Of a stretch of DNA of 64,000 bases, positions 25,940-34,836 are shown piece after piece. The DNA lies in contig CAVWSM010000014.1 of assembly GCA_963757805.1 (NCBI GenBank), positions 116,561 through 180,560 of the forward strand, given 5' to 3'. The position numbers were made by a program, and so were the translations under genes. This stretch comes from CAVWSM01 sp963757805 (GTDB lineage: Bacteria; Actinomycetota; Actinomycetes; Jiangellales; Jiangellaceae). Positions within the stretch are counted from its first letter, which is position 1; each line of letters begins with the position of its first letter. The notes under the pieces are model-generated. The model saw only the letters and a list, made by a program, of their open reading frames with translations, was not told where the DNA came from and did not search any database.

Positions 25940-26052
25940 CGTCGGTGCTGAACCACGTCAGCGTCTTGCCACTGTCGGCTGCTTCCGCCCGGATAGCCGC
26001 GAGCTGGTTCCTGGAACGACTCTGTCGAGGGTTGCAGGAACGTCGTTCCGAG

Positions 26053-26094
26053 CCCCTTGCAGTTGCTGGGCTGCACGCCAGCAACTGCAAAGGG
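26053..26094. terminator. Bidirectional terminator between GNAT and helicase-associated genes
   Basis: TTGCAGTTGCTGG (26057-26069) and CCAGCAACTGCAA (26078-26090) form a perfect 13-bp stem with an 8-nt loop, extended by CCCC and AGGG. A second smaller dyad GGAACGAC/GTCGTTCC (26013-26020, 26042-26049) lies just before. Nothing else is seen between 25940 and 26143. Confidence 0.75.
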
Positions 26095-26143
26095 CCCAGG
26101 CACGGCTGCCTCGGGCGTCGCCCAAGGCGGCACAACGAGGGGA

Positions 26144-28513
26144 TTAGGCGGGGGACGGCGCGACGGAGCTGATCCGGTGCACCGCGAACGAGCGCACCTC
26201 TTGGCTGCGATGGTCGAACGCGGTGAGCCAGCCACCTTCGAGACGTACGGGGTCGATGACGCGCTCGCTGGTGACTCCGTGGTTGTCGACGTAGCCGATC
26301 CACACCGACGCCCCTGCGTCGGCCGCCTCGCGCAGCATCGCGATGGCCTCCGCTGGTTGCATCCGCGCCGCGGTGGCCCCGTCGGGACGCCGGTCGGCGA
26401 CAGTGTCGCCGGTGCGCAGCGCGCGCACGGTCGCCTCGACCAGACGATCGGTCAGGCCGGGGAGCTCGTACGTCTGCGTGCCACTGCGCACCATCGTTGG
26501 CGCCCGGCGCACGGGCGGCTGCGCGACGACGACCGACCCGTCGAGCGCCTCGGCCGCAGGCGCGAGTCCCATGGACCGGAGTCGGGCGAGCAGCACGTCA
26601 GGTGGCACCTGCGAGGCGACCACCGTTGGCGCGATCCGGCGCAGGCCCAGCCCGGCTGCCCGACGGTCGGCGAGCAGCTCGACAAGCGCTGACTCGTCGT
26701 CGCAGCGGACAAAGCTCTCGGCCGACCCGACGCGCATGAGCCCGTGGCGGCGGGCGACGTCGTCGACAAGGTAGGCGAGTGGCTGCGGCACCGGGGTGCG
26801 CGACACCTTGGCGAGAAAGCGCTGCATCTCCGCTGCGGACTGTCCGGCATCGAGCCCACGACGAACGGAGTCGGCACTGAACCGGTAGACGGTGGCCCCG
26901 CCGGTCGACTCCACGTCAGCGATAAGGCTGAGCCGGCGACCGAGGTCCACCTCCAGCGGGCCGGGCGCCACGGCGGTGAGATCCGCTTGGAGCAGCACGT
27001 GATCGATTGGAGTCGGCAGCAGGCGGTCCAGGGCGGCCGCGGTCGCCGACACGTTGGTGAGCAGTGCCCGGCCGAACGACGAGAGGGCGCCCGCGCCGGT
27101 CACGCCGAGCAGGCCCGCCTCCTGGAGACTCCAACGAGCGATGTCATCACGGAGTCGTGAGCGCCGTCGCGGGCGCTGCCAATGGAGCACAGCGAGCAGG
27201 TCTTCGGGGTTCGCGGCGTGACCGGGTGGCAGGGCGGCCAGGGCGTCCAGGGCGGTTCGTCGAACCTCAGGCGCAACGGGGTGGTCAAGGTCAGGGCCCA
27301 GCGGCGCGACCAGCCGGTCACGCTCGGCGCGGCTGCCGACAAGACCCGGCAGGCGTGGCATGCCGAGCCAGGCCCGCGCGATCGCGGCCCATTGCGTTGC
27401 TGTGGAGCCGGCTGCCCACACGTCGTAGGCGTCGGTTGGCAGCCAGACGGGTTCGAAGTCGTCGCTGCGGCCGACCAGACCGGCCGCAAGGGCAGACTCG
27501 GCGAGCAGGGCGACGGTGCCGTCGTCGACTTGCAGCGAAGCGCTGGCGCGGCGCAGGTCGCGGGCGGCGAGTCCACCCGCCCGCAGGACGCCCGGCGGCG
27601 CGGCCAACCAGCTCTCGAGGAGCGCCTCGACGAGCCGTACGACCTCCGCTGCGGCACCCGCGGCCGTGCGGTCGACGACCCCAGCCGAGCGTTCTGTCGT
27701 CGCGGGCGACGGCGGCCCGACTGCCAGATCGGCACGGATCCGCCCGCCGCGCATGTGCAGCCCCACCTCGGCGGGCAACAGCACGGTGGCGGATTCCACC
27801 GGCACGAGCAGACCGTGCGCGAGCAGCTTGTCCACCGGCGACTGCGCCGTTGCCGCGTCGACCGCGCGGCGGGCGTTGCCGACCTGCGCGGTGGGTGGCC
27901 CGGCGGCCACGGCGTCCAGCGCCGCTCGGGTATCGGGGCCGAGCCGGTCGAGCAACGCGTCGAGCGACGCGGCGTCGCCGAGCCGGTCGCCGATCTGCTC
28001 AGCGTCGGCGACCGGGTCGCCGGTCGGGGTCAGCCCGAGATCCCTGGCGATGCGTGCGATGCGTGACGGTGCGAGTGCCAGAAGTGCCTGCCGCGCCGGC
28101 GGGCCGAGTCCGCCGGGGTGCGGCCCGAGCACGTCACGCACTGTTCGTACGAGTCGAAGCGCGTCGTCTGCACCCCACAAGACCGCGAGTGTCCGCAGCC
28201 GCTCGATCGCCGGCGCCACCTCGGCGGCCGGCCGCCCGACGAGACGGACGACAGTGGCGCGCTCCATTGGACCGTCGTGGAGAGCCGTTGCCACCGCGCA
28301 AGCGTCGACCACGTCGAGCATGAAGCGGTCGAGTCGGTCGAGCAGCTGGACGACGGACGCCCGGGTCGCGGCGCGGGACGCCAGCTGGGCGCTGTCGGCC
28401 GGCACGGGTTGGGCCAGGTCGGGCCGGCCACGCAGCAGTGCGCCCAGCGCTGTGTCGTCACGCGCACGCAGATCTTCTGCGAGCGTGCGCGGTAGCGCTC
28501 CCGACGTGGTCAT
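26144..28513 (-). CDS. Helicase-associated domain protein with WYL-like C-terminus
   Basis: 789 aa from ATG 28513 (MTTSGALPRTLAEDLRARDD). Long repetitive helical N-terminal part; a central helicase_C_3-type region (DHVLLQADLTAVAPGPLEVDL, SRTPVPQPLAYLVDDVARRHG, about 520-640); and a C-terminal WYL-like fold (VWIGYVDNHGVTSERVIDPV, WLTAFDHRSQEVRSF). It lacks helicase motifs. The mycobacterial counterpart (Rv0862c, from memory) sits beside the XPB helicase, so a shared DNA-repair role is likely. The WYL-like part may sense single-stranded nucleic acid. Confidence 0.8.
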   Translation of the reverse strand: MTTSGALPRTLAEDLRARDDTALGALLRGRPDLAQPVPADSAQLASRAATRASVVQLLDRLDRFMLDVVDACAVATALHDGPMERATVVRLVGRPAAEVAPAIERLRTLAVLWGADDALRLVRTVRDVLGPHPGGLGPPARQALLALAPSRIARIARDLGLTPTGDPVADAEQIGDRLGDAASLDALLDRLGPDTRAALDAVAAGPPTAQVGNARRAVDAATAQSPVDKLLAHGLLVPVESATVLLPAEVGLHMRGGRIRADLAVGPPSPATTERSAGVVDRTAAGAAAEVVRLVEALLESWLAAPPGVLRAGGLAARDLRRASASLQVDDGTVALLAESALAAGLVGRSDDFEPVWLPTDAYDVWAAGSTATQWAAIARAWLGMPRLPGLVGSRAERDRLVAPLGPDLDHPVAPEVRRTALDALAALPPGHAANPEDLLAVLHWQRPRRRSRLRDDIARWSLQEAGLLGVTGAGALSSFGRALLTNVSATAAALDRLLPTPIDHVLLQADLTAVAPGPLEVDLGRRLSLIADVESTGGATVYRFSADSVRRGLDAGQSAAEMQRFLAKVSRTPVPQPLAYLVDDVARRHGLMRVGSAESFVRCDDESALVELLADRRAAGLGLRRIAPTVVASQVPPDVLLARLRSMGLAPAAEALDGSVVVAQPPVRRAPTMVRSGTQTYELPGLTDRLVEATVRALRTGDTVADRRPDGATAARMQPAEAIAMLREAADAGASVWIGYVDNHGVTSERVIDPVRLEGGWLTAFDHRSQEVRSFAVHRISSVAPSPA

Positions 28514-28612
28514 CCGTACAACGCTAGTGCGACTTCGGAGCGTGCTGCCGACCCGCGGTGACATGACGCGGCATGATCGATGCAGCTAAACGGGCCGCGC
28601 GGCAGGAGACGG

Positions 28613-29258
28613 ATGAGCGCCGACACCGATCACGTCGTCCTCGACTACCTCGACCAGGTCGCCGACGAAGCACAGCGGCGCCGAATGCATCCGATCGAGC
28701 GTACGGAGTTCATTGCCGACCTGCGCCGTCGCATCGACCGCGAGCGCGAGAGCCATCGTGACGAGCCGGACGTCGTACGCGCGATCCTCGCCAAGCTCGG
28801 CGACCCCGCGGAGCAGGTGGCGAAGGCGATGGCGAAACCGCGCGTCGCCACACCGCAGCCGGTGGTGGTGCCCAGCGCCGCCGATGCGGGGAGCCCCGGC
28901 CGCAGCCGCCCCTCCGATCACCGCTCGCCGCGACCGCCTGCTGGCTGCGCGTCGACGCTCTGAGCTGGGCCCCGTAGTGACCATGGCGATCGCGGTGCTG
29001 GCCGTCATCTTGCTCGTGCGCTGGCTTGGCTGGTTCGGCTATGCGATCGCGTGGCTGTTCGGCTGGTCGCTGCCGCCCAACTCGTACGGTGTCCGGGTCG
29101 TGGCTCTGCTCTGGCTGCCGGCTGCGTTGCTGATTGTCATGGCCCTGCTCGGGGCGGCGACCGACTGGGACTTCGTCATGCAGCGGGTCTTCCCGCTCAC
29201 CGCGGGCCTCCTGGGTGCGGGCTACCTGGTCTGGGGGTCGTCCCGGCACGGCACGTGA
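28613..29258 (+). CDS. HAAS-domain membrane protein, frameshifted
   Basis: About 214 aa. The N-terminal three-helix HAAS-type domain (VVLDYLDQVADEAQRRRMHPIE, RAILAKLGDPAEQVAKAM) is the kind that follows PadR-like or sigma/anti-sigma partners. Two to three transmembrane segments follow (VTMAIAVLAVILLVRWLGWFG, VALLWLPAALLIVMALLG, FPLTAGLLGAGYLVWG). The two parts are joined by dropping one G in the GGGG run at 28888-28891. ATG 28613 has GGCAGGAG before it. No PadR gene is adjacent; function unknown. Confidence 0.65.
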
Positions 29259-29295
29259 ACCTGACACGGCGCCCGCGAGGGAGGACAGTGGTCAT

Positions 29296-29883
29296 GTGGC
29301 CTCCGAGCTGCAGTGGCGCGACACGGAGATCCTCGACACCGGGGACGAGGACAGACCGTCGCGCCCGATCTGGCGGCGAGTCCTGCTGCCCGCAGCACTG
29401 GTAGTTGCACTCACCGGCTGGTGGGGGGACTCGGAGGTGCGCGACCGTGAGCATGCAGCGTTGATCGATGCTGTGTCGATCGCGCAGACGGAGGCTAACC
29501 AAGCCGATGACCTGGTGTGGCGGACGCTGCAGTACATGGCTCCGACGCTCTACTCGTTCGACGTCCCTGACTCGCTGCATCAGGACCTCAAAGGCACGAT
29601 CCAGCACATGGCCAGCAAGGGTGCTGGCGACATCCGCATGGGCATGGCTGCTGTGGAGCGCGTACGGATCCTGCCGTGGCACGACGATCTGAACGCGGCG
29701 CGTGACTCGTACCTCGCCTACCTGAGCCTGAAGGCCGAGGGGCTCGAGGATTTCTGGGGGGTCGGCCGCGATGACCTTCCCGCCGGGCGGCAGCTGGGGG
29801 AGGCGCGCGCGGCCCTGATGAACACCGCGCCGGATGCCGAGACGGCCAAGGAAGTGCGTCAGATCCTCTCGCGGCGGACCTGA
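29296..29883 (+). CDS. Hypothetical single-pass membrane protein
   Basis: 195 aa from GTG 29296 with GGGAGGA about 11 bp upstream. A cytosolic N-terminus of about 27 residues (ELQWRDTEILDTGDEDRPSR) is followed by one transmembrane helix (VLLPAALVVALTGWW, about 29-43) and an extracytoplasmic helical domain. It starts 37 bp after the HAAS gene on the same strand and may be its partner. No recognised family; the helical domain could be a sensor-like four-helix bundle. Confidence 0.55.
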   Translation: MASELQWRDTEILDTGDEDRPSRPIWRRVLLPAALVVALTGWWGDSEVRDREHAALIDAVSIAQTEANQADDLVWRTLQYMAPTLYSFDVPDSLHQDLKGTIQHMASKGAGDIRMGMAAVERVRILPWHDDLNAARDSYLAYLSLKAEGLEDFWGVGRDDLPAGRQLGEARAALMNTAPDAETAKEVRQILSRRT

Positions 29884-29890
29884 CCTCAGG

Positions 29891-31348
29891 TCATCGCGCG
29901 GTGCTTTCGGCGGCGAGGTCGGCCGAAAGCGACTGCCCGAGCTCTCGCACGACGTCGACGAGCAGGTCGAGGTCCGCGGCCGTGGTTCGCCAGTTGCTGA
30001 TGGCGGGCCGCAACGCGGCGCGTCCGCCGTACACGGTGCCGCCGGCGAAGACCCGGCCGTCGTCGAGCAGTGCCTCCCCGAGACGGCGATTGACCGTGTC
30101 CAGCTCGGGTTCGGTCAGCCCCGGTGGGCGATAACGGAAGCAGACGACGTTGAGGGGCACGTCCGCGAGCCGCTCCAGATCCGGTGCGGCATCCACCGTG
30201 GCTGCCAGGTGCGCCGCGAGGTCACAGTGCCGCTCCACGAGCGCGCGGTAGCCGGCCCGGCCGTAGGCGGCGAGGGTCGCCCAGATCGGCAGGGCTCGGG
30301 CGCGGCGGGAAGACTCCGGGCCGAGCAGTCCGTAGCCGCCGCGCGGGTCGTCCGGCCCGGGAAGGTAGGCGGCCCCCGGCATACCGAATGCCCTGCCCAG
30401 CCGCTCAGGGTCGCGGACGAGGGCGAACCCGCTCTCGTACGGCACATTGAGCCACTTGTGCGCGTCGGCTGCGATCGAGTCGGCCCGCTCGACACCGGCG
30501 GTCAGATGTGCGGTGCGCGGGGAGAGGGCGGCGAAGATGCCGAACGCGCCGTCGACGTGCAGCCAGGCGCCGTGCTGCTCGGCCAGCTCGGCCAGATCGC
30601 TGATCGGGTCGAAGTCGCCTGCGTTGGGCTCCCCCGCGGTGGCGATGATGACGGCCGGGGCGCCGTCCAGCTCGCGCAGTCGATGCGCGAGCGCGTCCAC
30701 GTCCAACCGGCCGACGTCGTCGCGGGTGAAGACCTCCACCGTGTCCTTGCCGTGGCCGAGCAGCTGCAGTGCCTTGCGCGCACTCGGGTGTACGTAGCCG
30801 CCGCCAAGAACAGGCATCCGTGGAAGTCCGACGATTCCCTGGGAGGTCGCATCGACGCCGTGCTGCTCGGCCCACCAGTGCGTGGCCAGCGCCAGGCTGG
30901 TGACGTTGGCGAATGTGGCGCTCGCGGTGAGGGCGCCACCCCACTGCGAAGGCAGCCCGACCAGGTCTCGCAGCCAGCCCAGAGCCACTGTCTCCGCGGC
31001 GTCGGCGAGCCGCGACGATGCGCGTACGAACGCGTTCTGGTCGAGCAGCGAGACCGTCCAATCGGCGGCCAAGGACGCCGGCGTCGAACCGCCGATGACG
31101 AAGTGGAAGAAGCGTGGCCCGGCTGAGGCGGTCGCGGTCGCGGTGCCAACACGCAGCAGCGTTTCCACTGCGGGGAGTGTTCCGTAGCCCTGCTCAGGCA
31201 AGGGACCAGCCAGATCGTGCAACATCGGCTCGGTGGCGCTGTCCCACACGAGGCGGTCGGGGAGGGCGTCCAGGAACGGTCCGGCAGCATCAAGCACCTG
31301 CTGCAAGGCTGCGAGGGTGGTGTCCTGCTCGAGCAACGGGTCGCCCAT
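29891..31348 (-). CDS. PLP-dependent group II decarboxylase
   Basis: 485 aa. Resembles aromatic-L-amino-acid/glutamate decarboxylases: RFFHFVIGGSTPASLAADW, ATFANVTSLALATHW, the Asp-Ala pair WLHVDGAFG, and the PLP lysine in ADAHKWLNVP (Lys298). It catalyses decarboxylation (or, in some relatives, oxidative deamination) of an amino acid; substrate cannot be read from sequence. A strong AGGAGGA lies before ATG 31348, only 21 bp downstream of the winged-helix gene, so the two are one operon. Confidence 0.85.
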   Translation of the reverse strand: MGDPLLEQDTTLAALQQVLDAAGPFLDALPDRLVWDSATEPMLHDLAGPLPEQGYGTLPAVETLLRVGTATATASAGPRFFHFVIGGSTPASLAADWTVSLLDQNAFVRASSRLADAAETVALGWLRDLVGLPSQWGGALTASATFANVTSLALATHWWAEQHGVDATSQGIVGLPRMPVLGGGYVHPSARKALQLLGHGKDTVEVFTRDDVGRLDVDALAHRLRELDGAPAVIIATAGEPNAGDFDPISDLAELAEQHGAWLHVDGAFGIFAALSPRTAHLTAGVERADSIAADAHKWLNVPYESGFALVRDPERLGRAFGMPGAAYLPGPDDPRGGYGLLGPESSRRARALPIWATLAAYGRAGYRALVERHCDLAAHLAATVDAAPDLERLADVPLNVVCFRYRPPGLTEPELDTVNRRLGEALLDDGRVFAGGTVYGGRAALRPAISNWRTTAADLDLLVDVVRELGQSLSADLAAESTAR

Positions 31349-31369
31349 GGCTGTCCTCCTGTACGTGGT

Positions 31370-32545
31370 TCAGGCGTGCGGGCCGACCGTCACGGTGCCC
31401 AGCGTCAGCGTGGGCTTGGCCTGCATGACCATGCCTACGAGCTCGACATCATCGTCGAGTTGCCTGCGTTGGGTCGCTGTTAGCTCGCCGAGTGGTTCGA
31501 CGGTGATGGCGAGCGTCCCACCGGAGCGCCGCTGGTGCCACACCCCGCCGACCACCCCGTCGACCAGCAGCACCGGATAGTTGCCCGCCTGCCCGCTCGG
31601 CGTGAGCGCGCGGGTTGCTGCTGCGCCGGGAAAGAGCCGTTCGCGAGGCTGCCCGGCGACGACGTACGCATCGAAGTAGGGCAGTAGTCGGACACCTGTG
31701 TTTGGCTGCTGCGGCGTCTCGATGTCTCCGGCCCTCGTCCATGCCGGCTCACCATCAAGCTCGACGCACTCCAGCTCGGCGGTGAGCTCGTCGAACAGCT
31801 CGACGGCGCGACGTGGCGGGATGCTGAGCCATCTGGCGAAGTGCTGCGGCGTGGCTGGTCCGTAGGCGTACAGGTAACGCGTGACGAGGGTGCGCAGGGC
31901 AGCGTCGCCGTCGTCAGGGCGGAAGCCGGGCAGCCAGCGATGCGGGTTGGTGTAGGTCACGTTGCGGCCGCGGTTCGGTCCGAAGCAGAGCAATCCGCGG
32001 TGCGCGGCAGTGCTGGTCAGCTGGCGCCATCGCGGCCACTTGTCCTGGAAGGCTTCCATCGTCCGCTCGACGGCCCAGGGGCCGGTGCGCTCCTCGATCG
32101 CTTCGGTCAGCTCGTCGACGGTCAGCTCTGTCTCCGCCAGCGCGTCGCCGATGGCTGCGATGACCTGGTCAGCCTGCTCGGGGGTGAAGCGGACCGGCTC
32201 GGGATGCATCGGCACCGACGATGGCAGGGCCGACAGTGCTCCGGTCCACATCGGCAGGTCGGCGGTCGGCAGCAGGTGTACGGTGCCGCGCGGACCGAAC
32301 GTCTTGACCAGCGTGCGGTCGTCCCAGAGCGCTCGCTGTACGTCGGCACGGGTCGCCCCGGCGACGCGCCGCCCGATCGACAGCTCGGCGGCGCTGAGGA
32401 CCTGAGCATGCGCGCCGCACAGGACGCCTGCGATGTCGACAGGGCTGAGGTTCGTAGCCGGCGCGGTCAATGCGTGGCGGTCCATCCGCCGGGCCGTGAC
32501 GCCACTCCAGGTCAGGGAGACCGGGTTCGTGGACTTCGGGGTCAC
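31370..32545 (-). CDS. Winged-helix DNA-binding protein (HTH_42/AlkZ-like)
   Basis: 391 aa from GTG 32545. It belongs to the PF06224-type winged-helix proteins related to the DNA glycosylases AlkZ and YcaQ: RTLVKTFGPRGTVHLLPTADLPMW near residue 80-105, LYAYGPATPQHFARWLSI, LLPYFDAYVVAG and GGVWHQRRSGGTLAITVEPL near the C-terminus. The glycosylase QxQ-type active site is not obvious, so activity is uncertain. It leads an operon with the PLP decarboxylase. Confidence 0.75.
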   Translation of the reverse strand: MTPKSTNPVSLTWSGVTARRMDRHALTAPATNLSPVDIAGVLCGAHAQVLSAAELSIGRRVAGATRADVQRALWDDRTLVKTFGPRGTVHLLPTADLPMWTGALSALPSSVPMHPEPVRFTPEQADQVIAAIGDALAETELTVDELTEAIEERTGPWAVERTMEAFQDKWPRWRQLTSTAAHRGLLCFGPNRGRNVTYTNPHRWLPGFRPDDGDAALRTLVTRYLYAYGPATPQHFARWLSIPPRRAVELFDELTAELECVELDGEPAWTRAGDIETPQQPNTGVRLLPYFDAYVVAGQPRERLFPGAAATRALTPSGQAGNYPVLLVDGVVGGVWHQRRSGGTLAITVEPLGELTATQRRQLDDDVELVGMVMQAKPTLTLGTVTVGPHA

Positions 32546-32635
32546 GGACGCACATTTTCCCGCACGTGGCATGCGACGCCCACTTGACTGGGGGGAGCCG
32601 GGAAGCCCAAACGGTCGGTGGTGCTTGCATTAGGC

Positions 32636-33656
32636 ATGAAGAAGATCGGGTTCTTGTCGTTCGGCCACTGGACGCCGTCGCCGCAGTCGCAGACGCGCTC
32701 GGCGTCCGACGCACTGCTGCAGTCCATCGACCTCGCGGTTGCGGCCGAGGAGCTCGGGGCCGACGGCGCGTACTTCCGTGTGCACCACTTCGCGCGCCAG
32801 TTGTCCGTCTCCCTTCCCGCTGCTGGCCGCCATCGGGGCCAGGACCAGCCGGATCGAGATCGGCACCGGCGTGATCGACATGCGCTACGAGAACCCGCTC
32901 TACATGGCCGAGGACGCGGGCGCGGCTGACCTGATCTCGGGTGGCCGGCTTCAGCTGGGCATCAGCCGGGGATCACCGGAGCAGGTGATCGACGGGTTCC
33001 GGTATTTCGGCTACTCGCCTGCCGAGGGCTCCGACCATGCGGCCATGGCCCGTGAGCACACCCGGGTGTTCCTCGAGGTGATCAGTGGCGAGGGCTTCGC
33101 ACAGCCCAACCCGCGGCCGATGTTCGCGAACCCACCCGGCCTGCTGCGGCTAGAGCCGCACTCGCCGGGGCTTCGCGACCGCATCTGGTGGGGGGCCGGA
33201 ACCCGCGCGACGGCCGAATGGACCGCTGAGCAGGGCATGAACCTGATGAGCTCGACGCTGCTCACCGAGGACACCGGGGTGCCGTTCCACCAGCTCCAGG
33301 CCGAGCAGATCCAGCGGTTCCGGGACGCCTGGAAGGCCGCGGGTCACGAACGGGAGCCGCGGGTCTCGGTCAGCCGCAGCGTCTTCCCGGTCGTGAGCGA
33401 CCTGGACCGCGCGTACTTCGGTCACGAGGCGGGCAGCGAGGACCAGGTCGGGTACCTCGACGGCGGCCTGGCCCGGTTCGGCAAGTCGTACGCCGGGGAG
33501 CCGGAAAAGCTCGTGAAGGAGCTCGCCGAGGATGAGGCAATCGCGGCCGCGGACACCCTGCTTCTCACGGTTCCGAACCAGCTCGGCGTCGACTACAACG
33601 CGCACGTCATCGACAGTGTGCTGACGCATCTCGCACCGGAGCTTGGCTGGCGCTGA
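32636..33656 (+). CDS. LLM-class flavin-dependent oxidoreductase, frameshifted
   Basis: About 340 aa, luciferase-like monooxygenase TIM barrel using FMNH2 or F420. Start MKKIGFLSFGHW, AEELGADGAYFRVHHFA, RIEIGTGVIDMRYENPLYMAEDA, GGRLQLGISRGSPEQV, IWWGAGTRATAEW. The frame breaks near 32807: one extra base in TTGTCCGTCTCCC separates FARQLS from SPFPLLAAIGAR, and its removal restores a standard protein. Substrate unknown. It is followed by a 16-bp palindrome and a HAD gene on the same strand. Confidence 0.8.
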
Positions 33657-33659
33657 GGA

Positions 33660-33675
33660 CGTTCCCGCGGGAACG
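33660..33675. promoter_or_regulatory. 16-bp perfect palindrome before HAD gene
   Basis: CGTTCCCGCGGGAACG begins 4 bp after the LLM gene stop and 42 bp before the HAD start. It could be a LacI/TetR-type operator or part of a terminator; no T run follows. A TACGGT -10-like hexamer (33703-33708) ends 8 bp before GTG 33717. Confidence 0.4.
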
Positions 33676-33716
33676 CCCCCGCGCGTGCTCGGCGGGGCGG
33701 GCTACGGTGGTCGATC

Positions 33717-34387
33717 GTGCGCCCTCTCGTGATCGGATTCGACCTCGACCAGACGCTCGCCGACTCGGCGGACGGCATCGTCGCGACTTGGCTGGCGATC
33801 GGCCGGGAGCACGGTCTCGACTGGGATCCGGCAGCGACTGCATCGAGCGGTCGGCTTGCCCCTCGATCGCGTCCTGGGTGAGCGGTTGCCCCCGGAGGCC
33901 GTGGCGGCGGCGATCGAGCGCTACCGCGAGCTGTACCCCACGTTGGGCATCGCGGTTTCCACTCCACTGCCTGGGGCGGCCGAGTCCCTTGCGGCCGTCC
34001 GTGCGCACGGCGGCCGGACTCTCGTCGTGAGCGCCAAGCGCACAGACGTGGCACGGGCGCTGCTCGAGCGGATCGGCCTGACGCCGGACGAGGTGGTCGG
34101 TGACCTGTTTGCCGAGGCGAAGGGCGTGGCGCTCGTCGAGCACGGCGCGACGATCTATGTCGGAGACCATCTGGGCGACATCGCCGCGGCCCGTGCAGCG
34201 GGTGCCACGGCGGTGGCGGTGGCGACCGGACCGTACTCCGCCGAGGAGCTCGCGGCCGGCGGCGCCTGACGTAGTGCTGGCCGATCTCACACATTTCCCG
34301 AAATGGCTGGCGGAGGAGCTGCGTGTTCGTGCTGTTCAGCCCAGTGCTGAAACGGTCAATCTGCACCCCGCCGCGGATTCGCTCTAG
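33717..34387 (+). CDS. HAD-family hydrolase, two frameshifts
   Basis: About 222 aa after repair. HAD motif I is FDLDQTLADSADGI, motif II TLVVSAKRTD, and motifs III-IV are VGDHLGDIAAARAAGATAVAVATG; this is the phosphoglycolate-phosphatase-like class with a helical cap. Frame changes occur near 33845, before GLPLDRVLGERLPPEAV, and at 34260-34267, where GGCGGCGCCTGA hides the continuation APDVVLADLTHFPKWLAEEL to a stop at 34387. Both look like single-base errors. Substrate unknown. Confidence 0.7.
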
Positions 34388-34455
34388 GCTTGGCCTGCCC
34401 GCGTGACACCGGGCAACACGGCAACCCACCCGCACGATTCGATACGAGGTCACCT

Positions 34456-34836
34456 GTGCCTACCGGCAAGGTCAAGTGGTACGACGCCGACAAGGGGTAC
34501 GGCTTCCTGTCCAGGGACGAGGGCGGCGACGTCCACGTACACGTCTCGGCGCTGCCTGAAGGCGTCACCTTGCGCAAGGGGCAGCGCGTCGAGTTCGGCG
34601 TCGCGGAGGGGCGGCGCGGCGAGCAGGCGCTGTCCGTTCGCGTGCTCGACCCCGTGCCGTCGGTGGCCAAGGCGTCGCGGCGCTCACCCGACGAGATGGC
34701 CGTCCTGGTGGAGGACCTCATCAAGATGCTCGACGATGCCGCGACGTCGTACCGCCGCGGCCGGCACCCCGACCCGCGCAAGTCGCAGAGCATCGCCAAG
34801 GTGCTGCGGAGGCTGGCCGACGAGCTCGAGCTCTAG
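34456..34836 (+). CDS. Cold-shock-domain protein with C-terminal extension
   Basis: 126 aa from GTG 34456 with GAGGT 7 bp upstream. The first 65 residues are a cold-shock domain (TGKVKWYDADKGYGFLSRD, VHVHVSALPEG; RNP1 is KGYGFLS). The remaining 60 residues form a charged helical tail (DEMAVLVEDLIKMLDDAATSYRRGRH), absent from the 66-aa Csp at 8449. Similar long Csp proteins lie beside MFS and DUF3027 genes in Streptomyces, from memory. It converges with a 4-bp overlap on the MFS gene. Confidence 0.9.
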   Translation: MPTGKVKWYDADKGYGFLSRDEGGDVHVHVSALPEGVTLRKGQRVEFGVAEGRRGEQALSVRVLDPVPSVAKASRRSPDEMAVLVEDLIKMLDDAATSYRRGRHPDPRKSQSIAKVLRRLADELEL

